From Pelomonas sp. Root1444 (GTDB lineage: Bacteria; Pseudomonadota; Gammaproteobacteria; Burkholderiales; Burkholderiaceae_C): DNA of 64,000 nt. A program made the position numbers and the translations under genes. Below are positions 9,365 through 16,937 of the stretch, piece after piece; position 1 is the stretch's first letter, and every line of letters starts with the position of its first letter. The stretch is from positions 62,263-126,262 of the forward strand of contig NZ_LMFP01000033.1 in assembly GCF_001426885.1 (NCBI RefSeq). Reading direction: 5' to 3'. The notes under the pieces are model-generated. The model made no database searches. It was not told the origin of the DNA and saw only the letters and a list, made by a program, of their open reading frames with translations.

Positions 9365-10317
9365 GCGTCGCCCAGCTCTGCCTGCTCGGCCTGCTGGTCA
9401 TCGTCGCGGGCCTGCTGCTGCGTGAACTGGCCACGGTGCTGCGCGCCAAGGTGCCGGCGCAGACGCGCGTCGTCGTGGTGGGCGAGGACGGGCCGCTCTG
9501 CCACGACGAGATTCCCAAGGTCATCTGGACCTATTGGCAGGCCACGCCGCCGCCCGCCTTCATCGCGGCCTGCCTGGCCAACTGGCGCCGCTTCGCGCCC
9601 GACCACGAGTTGCGCGTGCTGGGCCGCAACAACATCGTCGAATGGCTGCCCGAACTTCGCGCCGACTTCGACGCCCTGCCCGCCCACCGTCAGGCCGACT
9701 GGCTGCGAGTGCAGTTGCTGGCGCGGCATGGCGGCGTGTGGATGGACACGTCCACGCTGCTGAGCCGCGACCTCGGCTGGCTGCACGAGACGCGCCGCCG
9801 CCGCGGTGCCGACCATGTCGGCTTCTACATCGACCGCGACACGACACGGCCCGAGCTGCCCGTCATCGAACCCTGCCTGATGGCCTCGGTGCCAGGCGGT
9901 CGCTTCGCCGTCGCGCTGGCCGACGCCTTCGACCGCGCGCTGGCCGAAGGCGCCGCGACGCTGCTGCAGCGGCTGCGCGACGAGGGACGGCATCTGCGCG
10001 TGATGCAGGCATTGCCCGAGGATCTGGAGCGCTTTGCGCTGCTGCAGGCCGCCGCCAGCGAGCTGCTGGACCGAGCCCCCCAGGCCGCGCGCGTCGTGCT
10101 GCTGCGCGCCGAGGACGGCCCGCTCGCCTGGCTCGCGGCCGTGGGCTGGCGCCAGCGCCCCTTCTACGTGCGCCTGGCGCTGACAAGCTGCCCGCGCGTG
10201 CTGCCCGCGGTGCTGAAGCTGCGCGCCGCCGAGCGTGCCGTGGTGGAGCGCCACTGGCTGCGCGGTCGCTTCCTGAAGATCAGCGCCCTCGCGCAGCTGA
10301 TCGACCGTGCGCCGTGA
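9361..10317 (+). CDS. Capsular polysaccharide synthesis / GT32-like glycosyltransferase
   Basis: A 318-residue protein with an N-terminal membrane segment (LCLLGLLVIVAGLLL) followed by a domain resembling the capsular polysaccharide synthesis / DXD-sugar-binding family: IPKVIWTYWQ near residue 48, then RQADWLRVQLLARHGGVWMD around residues 110-130, where the last aspartate would help bind the nucleotide-sugar metal. Start ATG 9361 overlaps the upstream stop (ATGA); the longer frame from 9169 is the shadow of the preceding gene. It probably transfers a sugar to LPS core, O-antigen or capsule; the donor and acceptor are unknown. Confidence 0.75.
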   Translation: MSVAQLCLLGLLVIVAGLLLRELATVLRAKVPAQTRVVVVGEDGPLCHDEIPKVIWTYWQATPPPAFIAACLANWRRFAPDHELRVLGRNNIVEWLPELRADFDALPAHRQADWLRVQLLARHGGVWMDTSTLLSRDLGWLHETRRRRGADHVGFYIDRDTTRPELPVIEPCLMASVPGGRFAVALADAFDRALAEGAATLLQRLRDEGRHLRVMQALPEDLERFALLQAAASELLDRAPQAARVVLLRAEDGPLAWLAAVGWRQRPFYVRLALTSCPRVLPAVLKLRAAERAVVERHWLRGRFLKISALAQLIDRAP

Positions 10318-10404
10318 CACGTCGGCCCGTCCCGGGGCCCGACCATCCCATCGCCGATACTTGAAACGTCAGTCTGCAGAGGGGTGAAAGCCCCGGTCAT
10401 CTCC

Positions 10405-10977
10405 ATGAATTCCCTGTTCCTGCGCAACCTCGACGAACACCTGCAGCTCATGCAGGTCCTGGACGCCCTCGACCCGCAGGTGTCGGCCGCGGGCAAGCGC
10501 CTGGCCGCCGTGCTGACCGCCGGCGGCAAGCTGATGTTCTGCGGCAACGGCGGCTCCGCGGCCGACTGCCAGCACCTGGCTTCCGAGCTGACCGGCCGCT
10601 TCATCAAGGACCGCCGCCCGCTGGCCGGCCTGGCGCTGACCACCGACAGCTCGGCGCTGACCTGCATCGCCAACGACTACAGCTTCGAGGACGTCTTCAC
10701 GCGCCAGGTGCAAGGCCTGGGCCGTGCCGGTGACGGCCTGGTCGCCATCTCCACGTCGGGCAATTCCGGCAACGTGCTGAAGGCCGTCGAGACCGCCAAG
10801 GCCATGGGCATCTACACGCTGGGCCTGCTGGGCCGCGACGGCGGCAAGCTGGGCGCGCTGTGCGACGACAGCATCGTCGTGCCGCACGCCATCACCGCGC
10901 GCATCCAGGAGGCGCACCTGCTGATCGGCCACACGCTGTGCGGGCTGATCGAGGCGGAAATGGGCCTCGGCCAATGA
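10405..10977 (+). CDS. gmhA: Sedoheptulose 7-phosphate isomerase
   Basis: First step of ADP-L-glycero-D-manno-heptose synthesis for LPS inner core. The 190-residue SIS-domain protein begins MNSLFLRNLDEHLQ and contains FCGNGGSAADCQH, the phosphate-binding STSGNSGNV and the C-terminal HLLIGHTLC typical of GmhA. ATG 10405 gives the family length; an in-frame GTG at 10384 with AGAGG immediately in front is an alternative that would add 7 residues. The gene overlaps hldE1 by ATGA. An 87 bp gap separates it from the glycosyltransferase pair, so a promoter may lie there. Confidence 0.93.
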   Translation: MNSLFLRNLDEHLQLMQVLDALDPQVSAAGKRLAAVLTAGGKLMFCGNGGSAADCQHLASELTGRFIKDRRPLAGLALTTDSSALTCIANDYSFEDVFTRQVQGLGRAGDGLVAISTSGNSGNVLKAVETAKAMGIYTLGLLGRDGGKLGALCDDSIVVPHAITARIQEAHLLIGHTLCGLIEAEMGLGQ

Positions 10978-11909
10978 GCGCACTCCCCGCCCGCGAACTG
11001 CTCGCTGCACGGCGCGTGCTCGTCGTCGGCGACGTGATGCTGGACCGCTACTGGCACGGCGCCGTCGAGCGCATTTCGCCCGAGGCGCCGGTGCCGGTCG
11101 TGCGCATCGAGCGCGAGGAAGAGCGCCTTGGTGGCGCGGCCAACGTGGCACTCAACATCCGCACCCTCGGCGCGCGGGCCACGCTGCTGACCGTCGTGGG
11201 CCAGGACGAGCCGGCCCGGCGCCTGCGCGAGCTGCTGCACGAACGCGACATCCAGACCGTGCTGCGCGAGGACAAGCAGCTCTACACCATCGTCAAGCTG
11301 CGCATCATCGGCCGCGCCCAGCAGCTGCTGCGCGTGGACTTCGAGAATGAGCCCGACCACGAGGCGCTGGGCGAAATGCTGGAGGCCTTCGCCGAGCAGC
11401 TGCCCCAGCACGATGTCGTGCTGTTCTCCGACTACGGCAAGGGCGGCCTCACGCACATCCCGCGCATGATCGACATGGCCCGCGCCGCGGGCAAGCCCGT
11501 GCTGGTCGACCCCAAGGGCAGCGACTACCGGCGCTATGCCGGCGCCAGCGTCATCACGCCCAACCGCGGCGAGCTGGCCCAGGTGGCCGGCGCGTGGAAG
11601 GGCGAAGCAGAGCTGCGTGCCAAGGTCGACGCGCTGCGCGCCGACATTGACGTCGGCGCGGTGCTGCTGACGCGCTCCGAGGACGGCATGACGCTGTTCG
11701 ACGACAGCGGCGTCACGCACGAACCCGCACGGGCGCGCGAGGTCTTCGACGTGACCGGCGCGGGCGACACCGTTATCGCCACGCTGGCCGTGCTCATCGG
11801 CGCCGGCGTGCCGCTGCCCGACGCCATGCGCCTGGCCAACAAGGCCGGCGGCATCGTCGTCGGCAAGTTCGGCACGGCGACGGTGAACTACGACGAGCTG
11901 GCCGCATGA
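10974..11909 (+). CDS. hldE1: D-glycero-beta-D-manno-heptose-7-phosphate kinase
   Basis: PfkB-family kinase that makes heptose 1,7-bisphosphate. The 311-residue product shows the ribokinase signature VVGDVMLDRYWHG at the N-terminus, the GGAANVALNI motif and the catalytic DVTGAGDTVIATLA near residue 260. In E. coli this domain is fused to the adenylyltransferase as HldE; here the two halves are separate adjacent genes, as usual in betaproteobacteria. It overlaps both gmhA and hldE2 by ATGA, indicating coupled translation. Confidence 0.95.
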   Translation: MSALPARELLAARRVLVVGDVMLDRYWHGAVERISPEAPVPVVRIEREEERLGGAANVALNIRTLGARATLLTVVGQDEPARRLRELLHERDIQTVLREDKQLYTIVKLRIIGRAQQLLRVDFENEPDHEALGEMLEAFAEQLPQHDVVLFSDYGKGGLTHIPRMIDMARAAGKPVLVDPKGSDYRRYAGASVITPNRGELAQVAGAWKGEAELRAKVDALRADIDVGAVLLTRSEDGMTLFDDSGVTHEPARAREVFDVTGAGDTVIATLAVLIGAGVPLPDAMRLANKAGGIVVGKFGTATVNYDELAA

Positions 11910-12403
11910 GCACGCTGGAGGACAAACTCATCGACGCCGCGGCGCTGGACGACGCGGCCCTTGCCGCGCGGCTGGCCCCGCTCGGGCGCCCCATGGTGTT
12001 CACCAACGGCGTGTTCGACGTGCTGCACCGCGGCCACGTCGGCTACCTGCACGCGGCGCGCGAGCAAGGCGCGAGCCTCGTCGTCGCCGTCAACTCCGAC
12101 GCCTCCGCGCGCGGCCTCGGCAAGGGGCCGGACCGGCCGCTGAACCGCGACGTCGACCGCGCGCTCGTGCTGGCCGGCCTGGCGGCGGTCGACGCCGTGC
12201 TGTTCTTCGACGAGCCCACGCCCTGCGAGCTGCTCCAGCGCGTGAAGCCGCAGCTGTACGTGAAGGGCGGCGACTACGACATGGAGGCGCTGGAAGAAAC
12301 GCGCCTGGTGCGGTCCTGGGGCGGCGACGCGCTCGCCATCCCCTTCGTCGACGGCTATTCGACGACCGCCCTCGTCAACCGCATCCGCGCCCAGGGCCGA
12401 TGA
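11906..12403 (+). CDS. hldE2: D-glycero-beta-D-manno-heptose 1-phosphate adenylyltransferase
   Basis: Cytidylyltransferase-fold enzyme adding AMP to heptose 1-phosphate to form ADP-heptose. The 165-residue protein has TNGVFDVLHRGHVGYL with the HxGH nucleotide-binding motif near residue 42, and the VKGGDY and ISTT-like (GYSTTALVNRI) C-terminal elements. It corresponds to the C-terminal half of E. coli HldE. It is the third gene of the tightly overlapping heptose operon and overlaps gmhB by ATGA. Confidence 0.95.
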   Translation: MSTLEDKLIDAAALDDAALAARLAPLGRPMVFTNGVFDVLHRGHVGYLHAAREQGASLVVAVNSDASARGLGKGPDRPLNRDVDRALVLAGLAAVDAVLFFDEPTPCELLQRVKPQLYVKGGDYDMEALEETRLVRSWGGDALAIPFVDGYSTTALVNRIRAQGR

Positions 12404-12948
12404 CCCGCCCTGCCGCCTTCCTCGACCGCGACGGCGTCATCAACATCGACCACGGCTATGTCTCCCGTTGGGAGGACTTCGAGTACGTCCCCGGCGCGGT
12501 CGATGCGCTGCGGCGCCTGCAGGCCGCCGGGTATGCCCTCGTCATCGTGACCAACCAGTCGGGTGTCGCGCGCGGCTACTACGACGAGCCGGCGGTGCAC
12601 GCGCTGCACGACGCGCTGCGCCAGGACCTGGCCGAGCAGGGCGTGACGCTGGCCGCCATCGAGCACTGTCCCCACCTGCCGGATGCGCTGGTGGCCCGCT
12701 ATGCATGCGACTGCGACTGCCGCAAGCCGGCGCCCGGCATGATCCTGCGCAGCGCGCAGGCCCTGGGCATCGACCTCGCCGGCTCGCTGATGTTCGGCGA
12801 CAAGGCCTCGGACGTCGAAGCCGGCTGCGCGGCCGGCGTCGGCCGCTCGGTGCTGCTGGCCACCAATGCAGACCCCGCCACCGCCAAGGGCGAGGCCCCC
12901 GAGTTCACCAGCCTGGCCGATGCCGTCGGCGCCCTGCTCGATGTCTAA
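12400..12948 (+). CDS. gmhB: Heptose 1,7-bisphosphate 7-phosphatase
   Basis: HAD-family phosphatase removing the 7-phosphate before adenylylation. The 182-residue protein has the HAD nucleophile motif FLDRDGVINID at residues ~6-16, VTNQSGVARG, a Cys-rich zinc site (C.H......C.C.C), and the late GDKASDVEAG motif. Size matches E. coli GmhB (191). It completes the four-enzyme ADP-heptose pathway in this operon; the epimerase HldD is not in the window. It overlaps the next gene by 8 nt. Confidence 0.95.
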   Translation: MTRPAAFLDRDGVINIDHGYVSRWEDFEYVPGAVDALRRLQAAGYALVIVTNQSGVARGYYDEPAVHALHDALRQDLAEQGVTLAAIEHCPHLPDALVARYACDCDCRKPAPGMILRSAQALGIDLAGSLMFGDKASDVEAGCAAGVGRSVLLATNADPATAKGEAPEFTSLADAVGALLDV

Positions 12949-13762
12949 GCCCCTCATCGCAGACCTGCGTGGCCGCGTCGCCCTCGTCTGCCTGGAGACC
13001 CGCCATCTCGGGTTGGCCTTGAACGCCATCCACCGCAGCACCGCGCAGCTGCGCTTCGACGAGATCCTGCTGTTCACCGATCAGGACTGGGTCGTGGACG
13101 GCGTGACAGTCGTGCGCTGCGAGTCCATTCGCTCCGCCGAGGAATACTCGAAGTTCATGTTGGGCGACTTCCACCGGCACATCCGCGCGCCGCATTTCCT
13201 GGTCGTGCAGTGGGACGGCTTCGTCATGCATCCCGAGAAGTGGCGCGACGACTTCCTCGACTGGGACTACATCGGCGCCCCATGGCCGCACCGGGACTAT
13301 GCGGTCGGCAATGGCGGCTTCTCGCTGCGGTCGGTGCGACTGCACCAGGCCGTGGACACGCTGCCCAAGCCCGAATGCCACCCCGAGGATTCCTTCATCT
13401 GCCTATGGAACCGCCCGCAGTTGGAGGCGCTGGGCATGCGCTTCGCGCCCCTGGCAGTGGCACGTGAGTTCTCGGCAGAGACCGACGGCTACGAACACCA
13501 GCCCCTGGGCTTCCATCGCTTCGGCAACTTCAACGAGGCCTATGAAGAAGCCGCCCTCGTGGACTTCCTGCGCGCCGCGCCGGACGAGGTGGTTCGCTCC
13601 ACGGAGGGCCGCGTGCTGCTGAAGAACTCGCTGCTGCTGGGCCGCAAGGCCGTCACGCGGGAACTCATCTCGCGCCGACTGTGCGGGCCGCTGCGCATGC
13701 GCATCGACACGCTGTCGATCGTGCTGCGCTACAGCCTGCGCCGAGGCGTCAGGCCAGCGTGA
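12941..13762 (+). CDS. DUF5672 family protein, probably envelope glycan related
   Basis: A 273-residue protein of unknown function starting MSKPLIADLRGRVALVCLET. It carries the hallmarks of the DUF5672 family: FLVVQWDGFVMHPEKW near residue 85, WDYIGAPWPH and NGGFSLRS, then PEDSFICLW and FG. Such proteins are found in polysaccharide loci and probably adopt a glycosyltransferase-like fold. ATG 12941 overlaps the gmhB stop by 8 nt, so it belongs to the heptose operon. No membrane segment or signal peptide is visible. The exact substrate is unknown. Confidence 0.75.
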   Translation: MSKPLIADLRGRVALVCLETRHLGLALNAIHRSTAQLRFDEILLFTDQDWVVDGVTVVRCESIRSAEEYSKFMLGDFHRHIRAPHFLVVQWDGFVMHPEKWRDDFLDWDYIGAPWPHRDYAVGNGGFSLRSVRLHQAVDTLPKPECHPEDSFICLWNRPQLEALGMRFAPLAVAREFSAETDGYEHQPLGFHRFGNFNEAYEEAALVDFLRAAPDEVVRSTEGRVLLKNSLLLGRKAVTRELISRRLCGPLRMRIDTLSIVLRYSLRRGVRPA

Positions 13763-13763
13763 A

Positions 13764-14720
13764 ATGCAGGCCACCGCCGAGCCATTGCAGTCCCTCACGC
13801 CGCCGTCCGGGGCTAGCTTGACCGCCATGCCGCCACCGAACGAGCCCGCGTCGTCCCCCGCCATTGCTGGCCTGGTTCGCAACTGGCCCTTTCAGCCGTC
13901 GCCCGTGCGCTTGACGGGCCGCTTGCGCACGATCAACCGGGTGCTGCGGTACGCAAGGCCCGCGCCGGCGTCGGCCGTGCTGAAGCCCGCGTCACGCCAG
14001 CCGCGCTGGGTGGCCTACTTCGTCTACGCGCCCCACGGCCATCTGTCACCCAGCCAGCGCTTCACGCTGGACCGCCTGAAGGCATCGGTGCTGCCGCTGC
14101 TGGTCGTGTGCGCCTGCCCACGCGGTGCCGCCGTGCTCCAGGCGCTGGGTGGATGTTGCGACGCGCTGTTGTGGAAAGACCCTCCAGGCTACGACTTCTC
14201 GGCCTATCGGCTCGTGCTGTCGCATCTGGCTGACTGTTCACCGGGTGCGGACGTGCTGGTCATGAACGACTCGGTCTACGGCCCGTTCGCCGACCTTCGC
14301 GAGGTGTTCGACACCGCCCCATGGGCGCTGACCGGCTTCACTGCGTCCAACCTGCGCGAGGCTCACATCCAGTCCTATGCCTTCCTGCTGCGCAACCTGC
14401 GGCCATCGACGCTGGTGCGGCTCGCGCCGGTGCTGCCACCCGGCATTGCGTTCAACCAGTTCCGGCACATCGTCGACCTGCAGGAAACCCGCTTCGCTCG
14501 CGTTGCCGCGCGGTCGATGTCGGTCGGGGCGCTGTGGTTCGGCAACGTGCGCGACGTGAGCGACGCCACGCTTGTTCGTCCGATGGAACTGCTCGACAAC
14601 GGCTTTCCCTTCCTCAAGCGCTCGTTGCTCGGCAAGCATGAAGGCGTCATTGAGCGCGATGCGGTCCTCGCCCGCCTGCAGGCCCTCGGACATCCGGTAC
14701 CGTTTGGCATCGGCACTTGA
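13764..14720 (+). CDS. RgpF-like (rhamnan synthesis F family) protein
   Basis: A 318-residue protein whose central VLVMNDSVYGPFADL (near residue 165) is the most recognisable motif of the rhamnan synthesis protein F family, which acts in rhamnose-glucose or O-antigen polysaccharide assembly. An RRW..YF.Y.P.GH-like N-terminal segment and a C-terminal LLDNGFPFLKRSLL agree. ATG 13764 lies 1 nt after the preceding stop; an internal ATG at 13827 would drop a 21-residue Pro/Ala-rich leader. It is the last gene of the plus-strand envelope operon and faces the heptosyltransferases. Substrate unknown. Confidence 0.7.
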   Translation: MQATAEPLQSLTPPSGASLTAMPPPNEPASSPAIAGLVRNWPFQPSPVRLTGRLRTINRVLRYARPAPASAVLKPASRQPRWVAYFVYAPHGHLSPSQRFTLDRLKASVLPLLVVCACPRGAAVLQALGGCCDALLWKDPPGYDFSAYRLVLSHLADCSPGADVLVMNDSVYGPFADLREVFDTAPWALTGFTASNLREAHIQSYAFLLRNLRPSTLVRLAPVLPPGIAFNQFRHIVDLQETRFARVAARSMSVGALWFGNVRDVSDATLVRPMELLDNGFPFLKRSLLGKHEGVIERDAVLARLQALGHPVPFGIGT

Positions 14721-14806
14721 CCGAAACGTCCCGGCGGCAGCGCTACAAACGCCAACCACTCCACGCGTGCCGCTGCTGACACTGGCGACTTGCCCATCCA
14801 GCACGT

Positions 14807-15820
14807 TCAGTGCAGTGATGCCAGCACGCGGGCCTCGACATCCGCGGCGCTGATGTCGGCCAGCTGCGCGGCTTGCAGCATGTGCACATGCTCGGGGTCG
14901 TGCTCCAACGGCGGCCGGGGCCCCAGCACGACGAAGGCATGCGTGCCCACCGCCGCGGCGAACTGGACGGCACCGGTGTCGTTGCCGATGCAGGCCTGCA
15001 CCAGCGACAAGGCCGCCACGCTCTCGGCGACGCTGCTGTCGGTCATCGTCGTGACCCGATGGCGCAACGCCGGCTCGACGCGTGCCTGAATGGCCTCGGC
15101 CAGCGCTGCTTCCGCCGGCCCGCCCACCAGCAGCACGCCATGGCCGCGCGCGGCCAGCCGGTTGGCCAGGTCGACGAAATTGTCCTCGCCCCATTGCTTG
15201 TACGGTTCCGACGCGCCGATGGCCAGCGCATGCAGCGGGCGCGGCAGCCCGGCCAGGCGTTCGCGCATGCGCGCCAGTGCATCGGGCCGCACGCTGATGC
15301 GCGGCACGATGGGCGCGCTGCAGAAGCCCTGGGCGATGGAGAAAGCCGTTGCGTCCTTGTAGCCGGCCACGGCCGGGCCCCGATAGCGACTGATCCACGG
15401 AGACTTGGTCAACAGCAGCCGTTGCAGCCAGGTCTCGCCGAAGCCGAGGATGGTGCGGATGCCGGCCCGCCAGCAGACCATGATGGCGCGACCGGGATGG
15501 TCGGAGAACAGCACCATGCGGTCGAAGCGCTTGGGCGCCAGCTCCGCGCCGAAGCGCCACAACCCGTCCAGGCCGCTGTGCCGGCCGCGGCGGCGCTCGC
15601 TCTTGCGCGGGCGGCGGTCGAAGTCGATGACCTCACGCACCCAGGGCTCATGGCCGATCAGCTCGCGCGCCATGGTCGTCGGCGCCGCGATGACGGAGAC
15701 CTGGCCGCCCTGGCTCTGCTCGGCCACGCAGCGGAAGTACTGCGCATGCCAGACCAGGTCGCCCATGCCGTTGAGCTGCAGCTGCACGGCCGTGCGTGGG
15801 CGGGTGTCTGCCTGGGTCAT
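14807..15820 (-). CDS. GT9 heptosyltransferase-like protein (second of tandem pair)
   Basis: A 337-residue GT-B glycosyltransferase of the ADP-heptose:LPS heptosyltransferase family. The N-terminal LNGMGDLVWHAQYF resembles the family's acceptor-side motif, the middle LAIGASEPYKQWGEDNFVDLA contains the nucleotide-sugar region, and CIGNDTGAVQFAAAVG contains the catalytic D(T/S)G element. It is a paralogue of the gene immediately upstream, with which it overlaps by ATGA. Together with gmhA-hldE-gmhB it likely adds heptose or a related sugar to the LPS core. Its exact acceptor cannot be assigned. Confidence 0.85.
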   Translation of the reverse strand: MTQADTRPRTAVQLQLNGMGDLVWHAQYFRCVAEQSQGGQVSVIAAPTTMARELIGHEPWVREVIDFDRRPRKSERRRGRHSGLDGLWRFGAELAPKRFDRMVLFSDHPGRAIMVCWRAGIRTILGFGETWLQRLLLTKSPWISRYRGPAVAGYKDATAFSIAQGFCSAPIVPRISVRPDALARMRERLAGLPRPLHALAIGASEPYKQWGEDNFVDLANRLAARGHGVLLVGGPAEAALAEAIQARVEPALRHRVTTMTDSSVAESVAALSLVQACIGNDTGAVQFAAAVGTHAFVVLGPRPPLEHDPEHVHMLQAAQLADISAADVEARVLASLH

Positions 15821-16842
15821 GCCGTCAGCGCGATGCGGGCGACATCACCCGGCTTGATGTCGGCCAGGCTCGCGGCCGTCAGGTTGTGCAGCGTCTCGGG
15901 GTCGTGCGCCAGCAGCGGGCGCGGGCCCAGCATGACCCAGGTCGGCGTGCCCACGGCCGCGGCGATCTGCACGCCACCAGTGTCGTTACCCAGGCAGGTG
16001 CGCACCAGCGACATCGCGGCCACGGTGTCCGCCACCGAGCCGTCGGTGGCGTCGAGGACGCGCGCGCGCAGTGTTGGCTCGACGCGCTGCAGGATGGCCT
16101 GCGCCATCTCGTGCTCCGCGGGGCCGGCGACCAGCAGCACGCCATGGCCCGCGCGCGCCAGCTCGGTGGCCAGCGCGGCGAAGTTGTCGGTGCCCCACTG
16201 CTTGTAGGGCTCCGACGAGCCGATGCACAGCGCATGCATGGGCTGCGGCAGGCCTTGCACGCGCGCCTTCACGCGCGCCAGCGCCTCGGGGCGCACGACC
16301 AGGCTGGGCACGATGGGCGCGTCGCACCAGCCGTGCGCCATGGCGAAGCGCGTCGCGTCCTCGTAGGTGCCCACGGCCGGGCCGGTGTAGCGCTCGATCC
16401 ACGGCCCATGCGACAGCAGCCGGCGCTGCAGCCAGGTCGTGCCATAGCCCAGGCGCTCGGCGATGCGCGCCGTCAGCGCAACCAGCGACCGGTTGGTGTA
16501 GTTGGTGAACAGCACGATGCGGTCGAACTGCTTCTCGCGCAGCTCCAGGCCCATGCGGAACAGGCCCAGCACGCCGCGATGGCGGCCGCGCCGGCCCTCG
16601 TGGCGGCGCGGGTGGCGGTCGAAGTCGATGATCTCCCGCACCCAGGGTTCATGGCCCACCAGCTGCGGCGCGAACACCGTCGGCGACGCGATCAGCGCCA
16701 CCTGCCCGCCGTGGCTGGCGGCAGCCACACGACGGAAGTACGGCACATGCCAGACCAGGTCGCCCATGCCGACCCACTGCAGCAGCACCACGGTGCGGGG
16801 TCTTGAGTCGGGGGCGGCGGGCGATGAGGGACGCGACGGCAT
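15817..16842 (-). CDS. GT9 heptosyltransferase-like protein (first of tandem pair)
   Basis: A 341-residue GT9 protein, first gene of a two-gene minus-strand operon. QWVGMGDLVWHVPYFRR at the N-terminus, LCIGSSEPYKQWGTDNF in the middle and CLGNDTGGVQIAAAVG near the C-terminus mark the heptosyltransferase fold. It is collinear with its downstream neighbour over the full length, so the pair arose by tandem duplication. It is divergent from msbA, whose start is 95 bp away, so the intervening DNA must hold promoters for both. Confidence 0.86.
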   Translation of the reverse strand: MPSRPSSPAAPDSRPRTVVLLQWVGMGDLVWHVPYFRRVAAASHGGQVALIASPTVFAPQLVGHEPWVREIIDFDRHPRRHEGRRGRHRGVLGLFRMGLELREKQFDRIVLFTNYTNRSLVALTARIAERLGYGTTWLQRRLLSHGPWIERYTGPAVGTYEDATRFAMAHGWCDAPIVPSLVVRPEALARVKARVQGLPQPMHALCIGSSEPYKQWGTDNFAALATELARAGHGVLLVAGPAEHEMAQAILQRVEPTLRARVLDATDGSVADTVAAMSLVRTCLGNDTGGVQIAAAVGTPTWVMLGPRPLLAHDPETLHNLTAASLADIKPGDVARIALTA

Positions 16843-16923
16843 CAGGCAGGGGGGGCGGAAAGCGGGCGGATTCTATGAGCCTGACCACTCGCCTCGGCAG
16901 GCGGCGGCGCCAGCAAACGCCGC

Positions 16924-16929
16924 GACAAT
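16924..16929 (+). promoter_or_regulatory. -10-like hexamer close to the msbA start
   Basis: GACAAT ends 8 nt before ATG 16938 with no Shine-Dalgarno sequence between. The same CGCGACAATCCGG string recurs before rsuA at 62910, which suggests a real promoter class with very short leaders. Confidence 0.45.
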
Positions 16930-16937
16930 CCGGCCCC

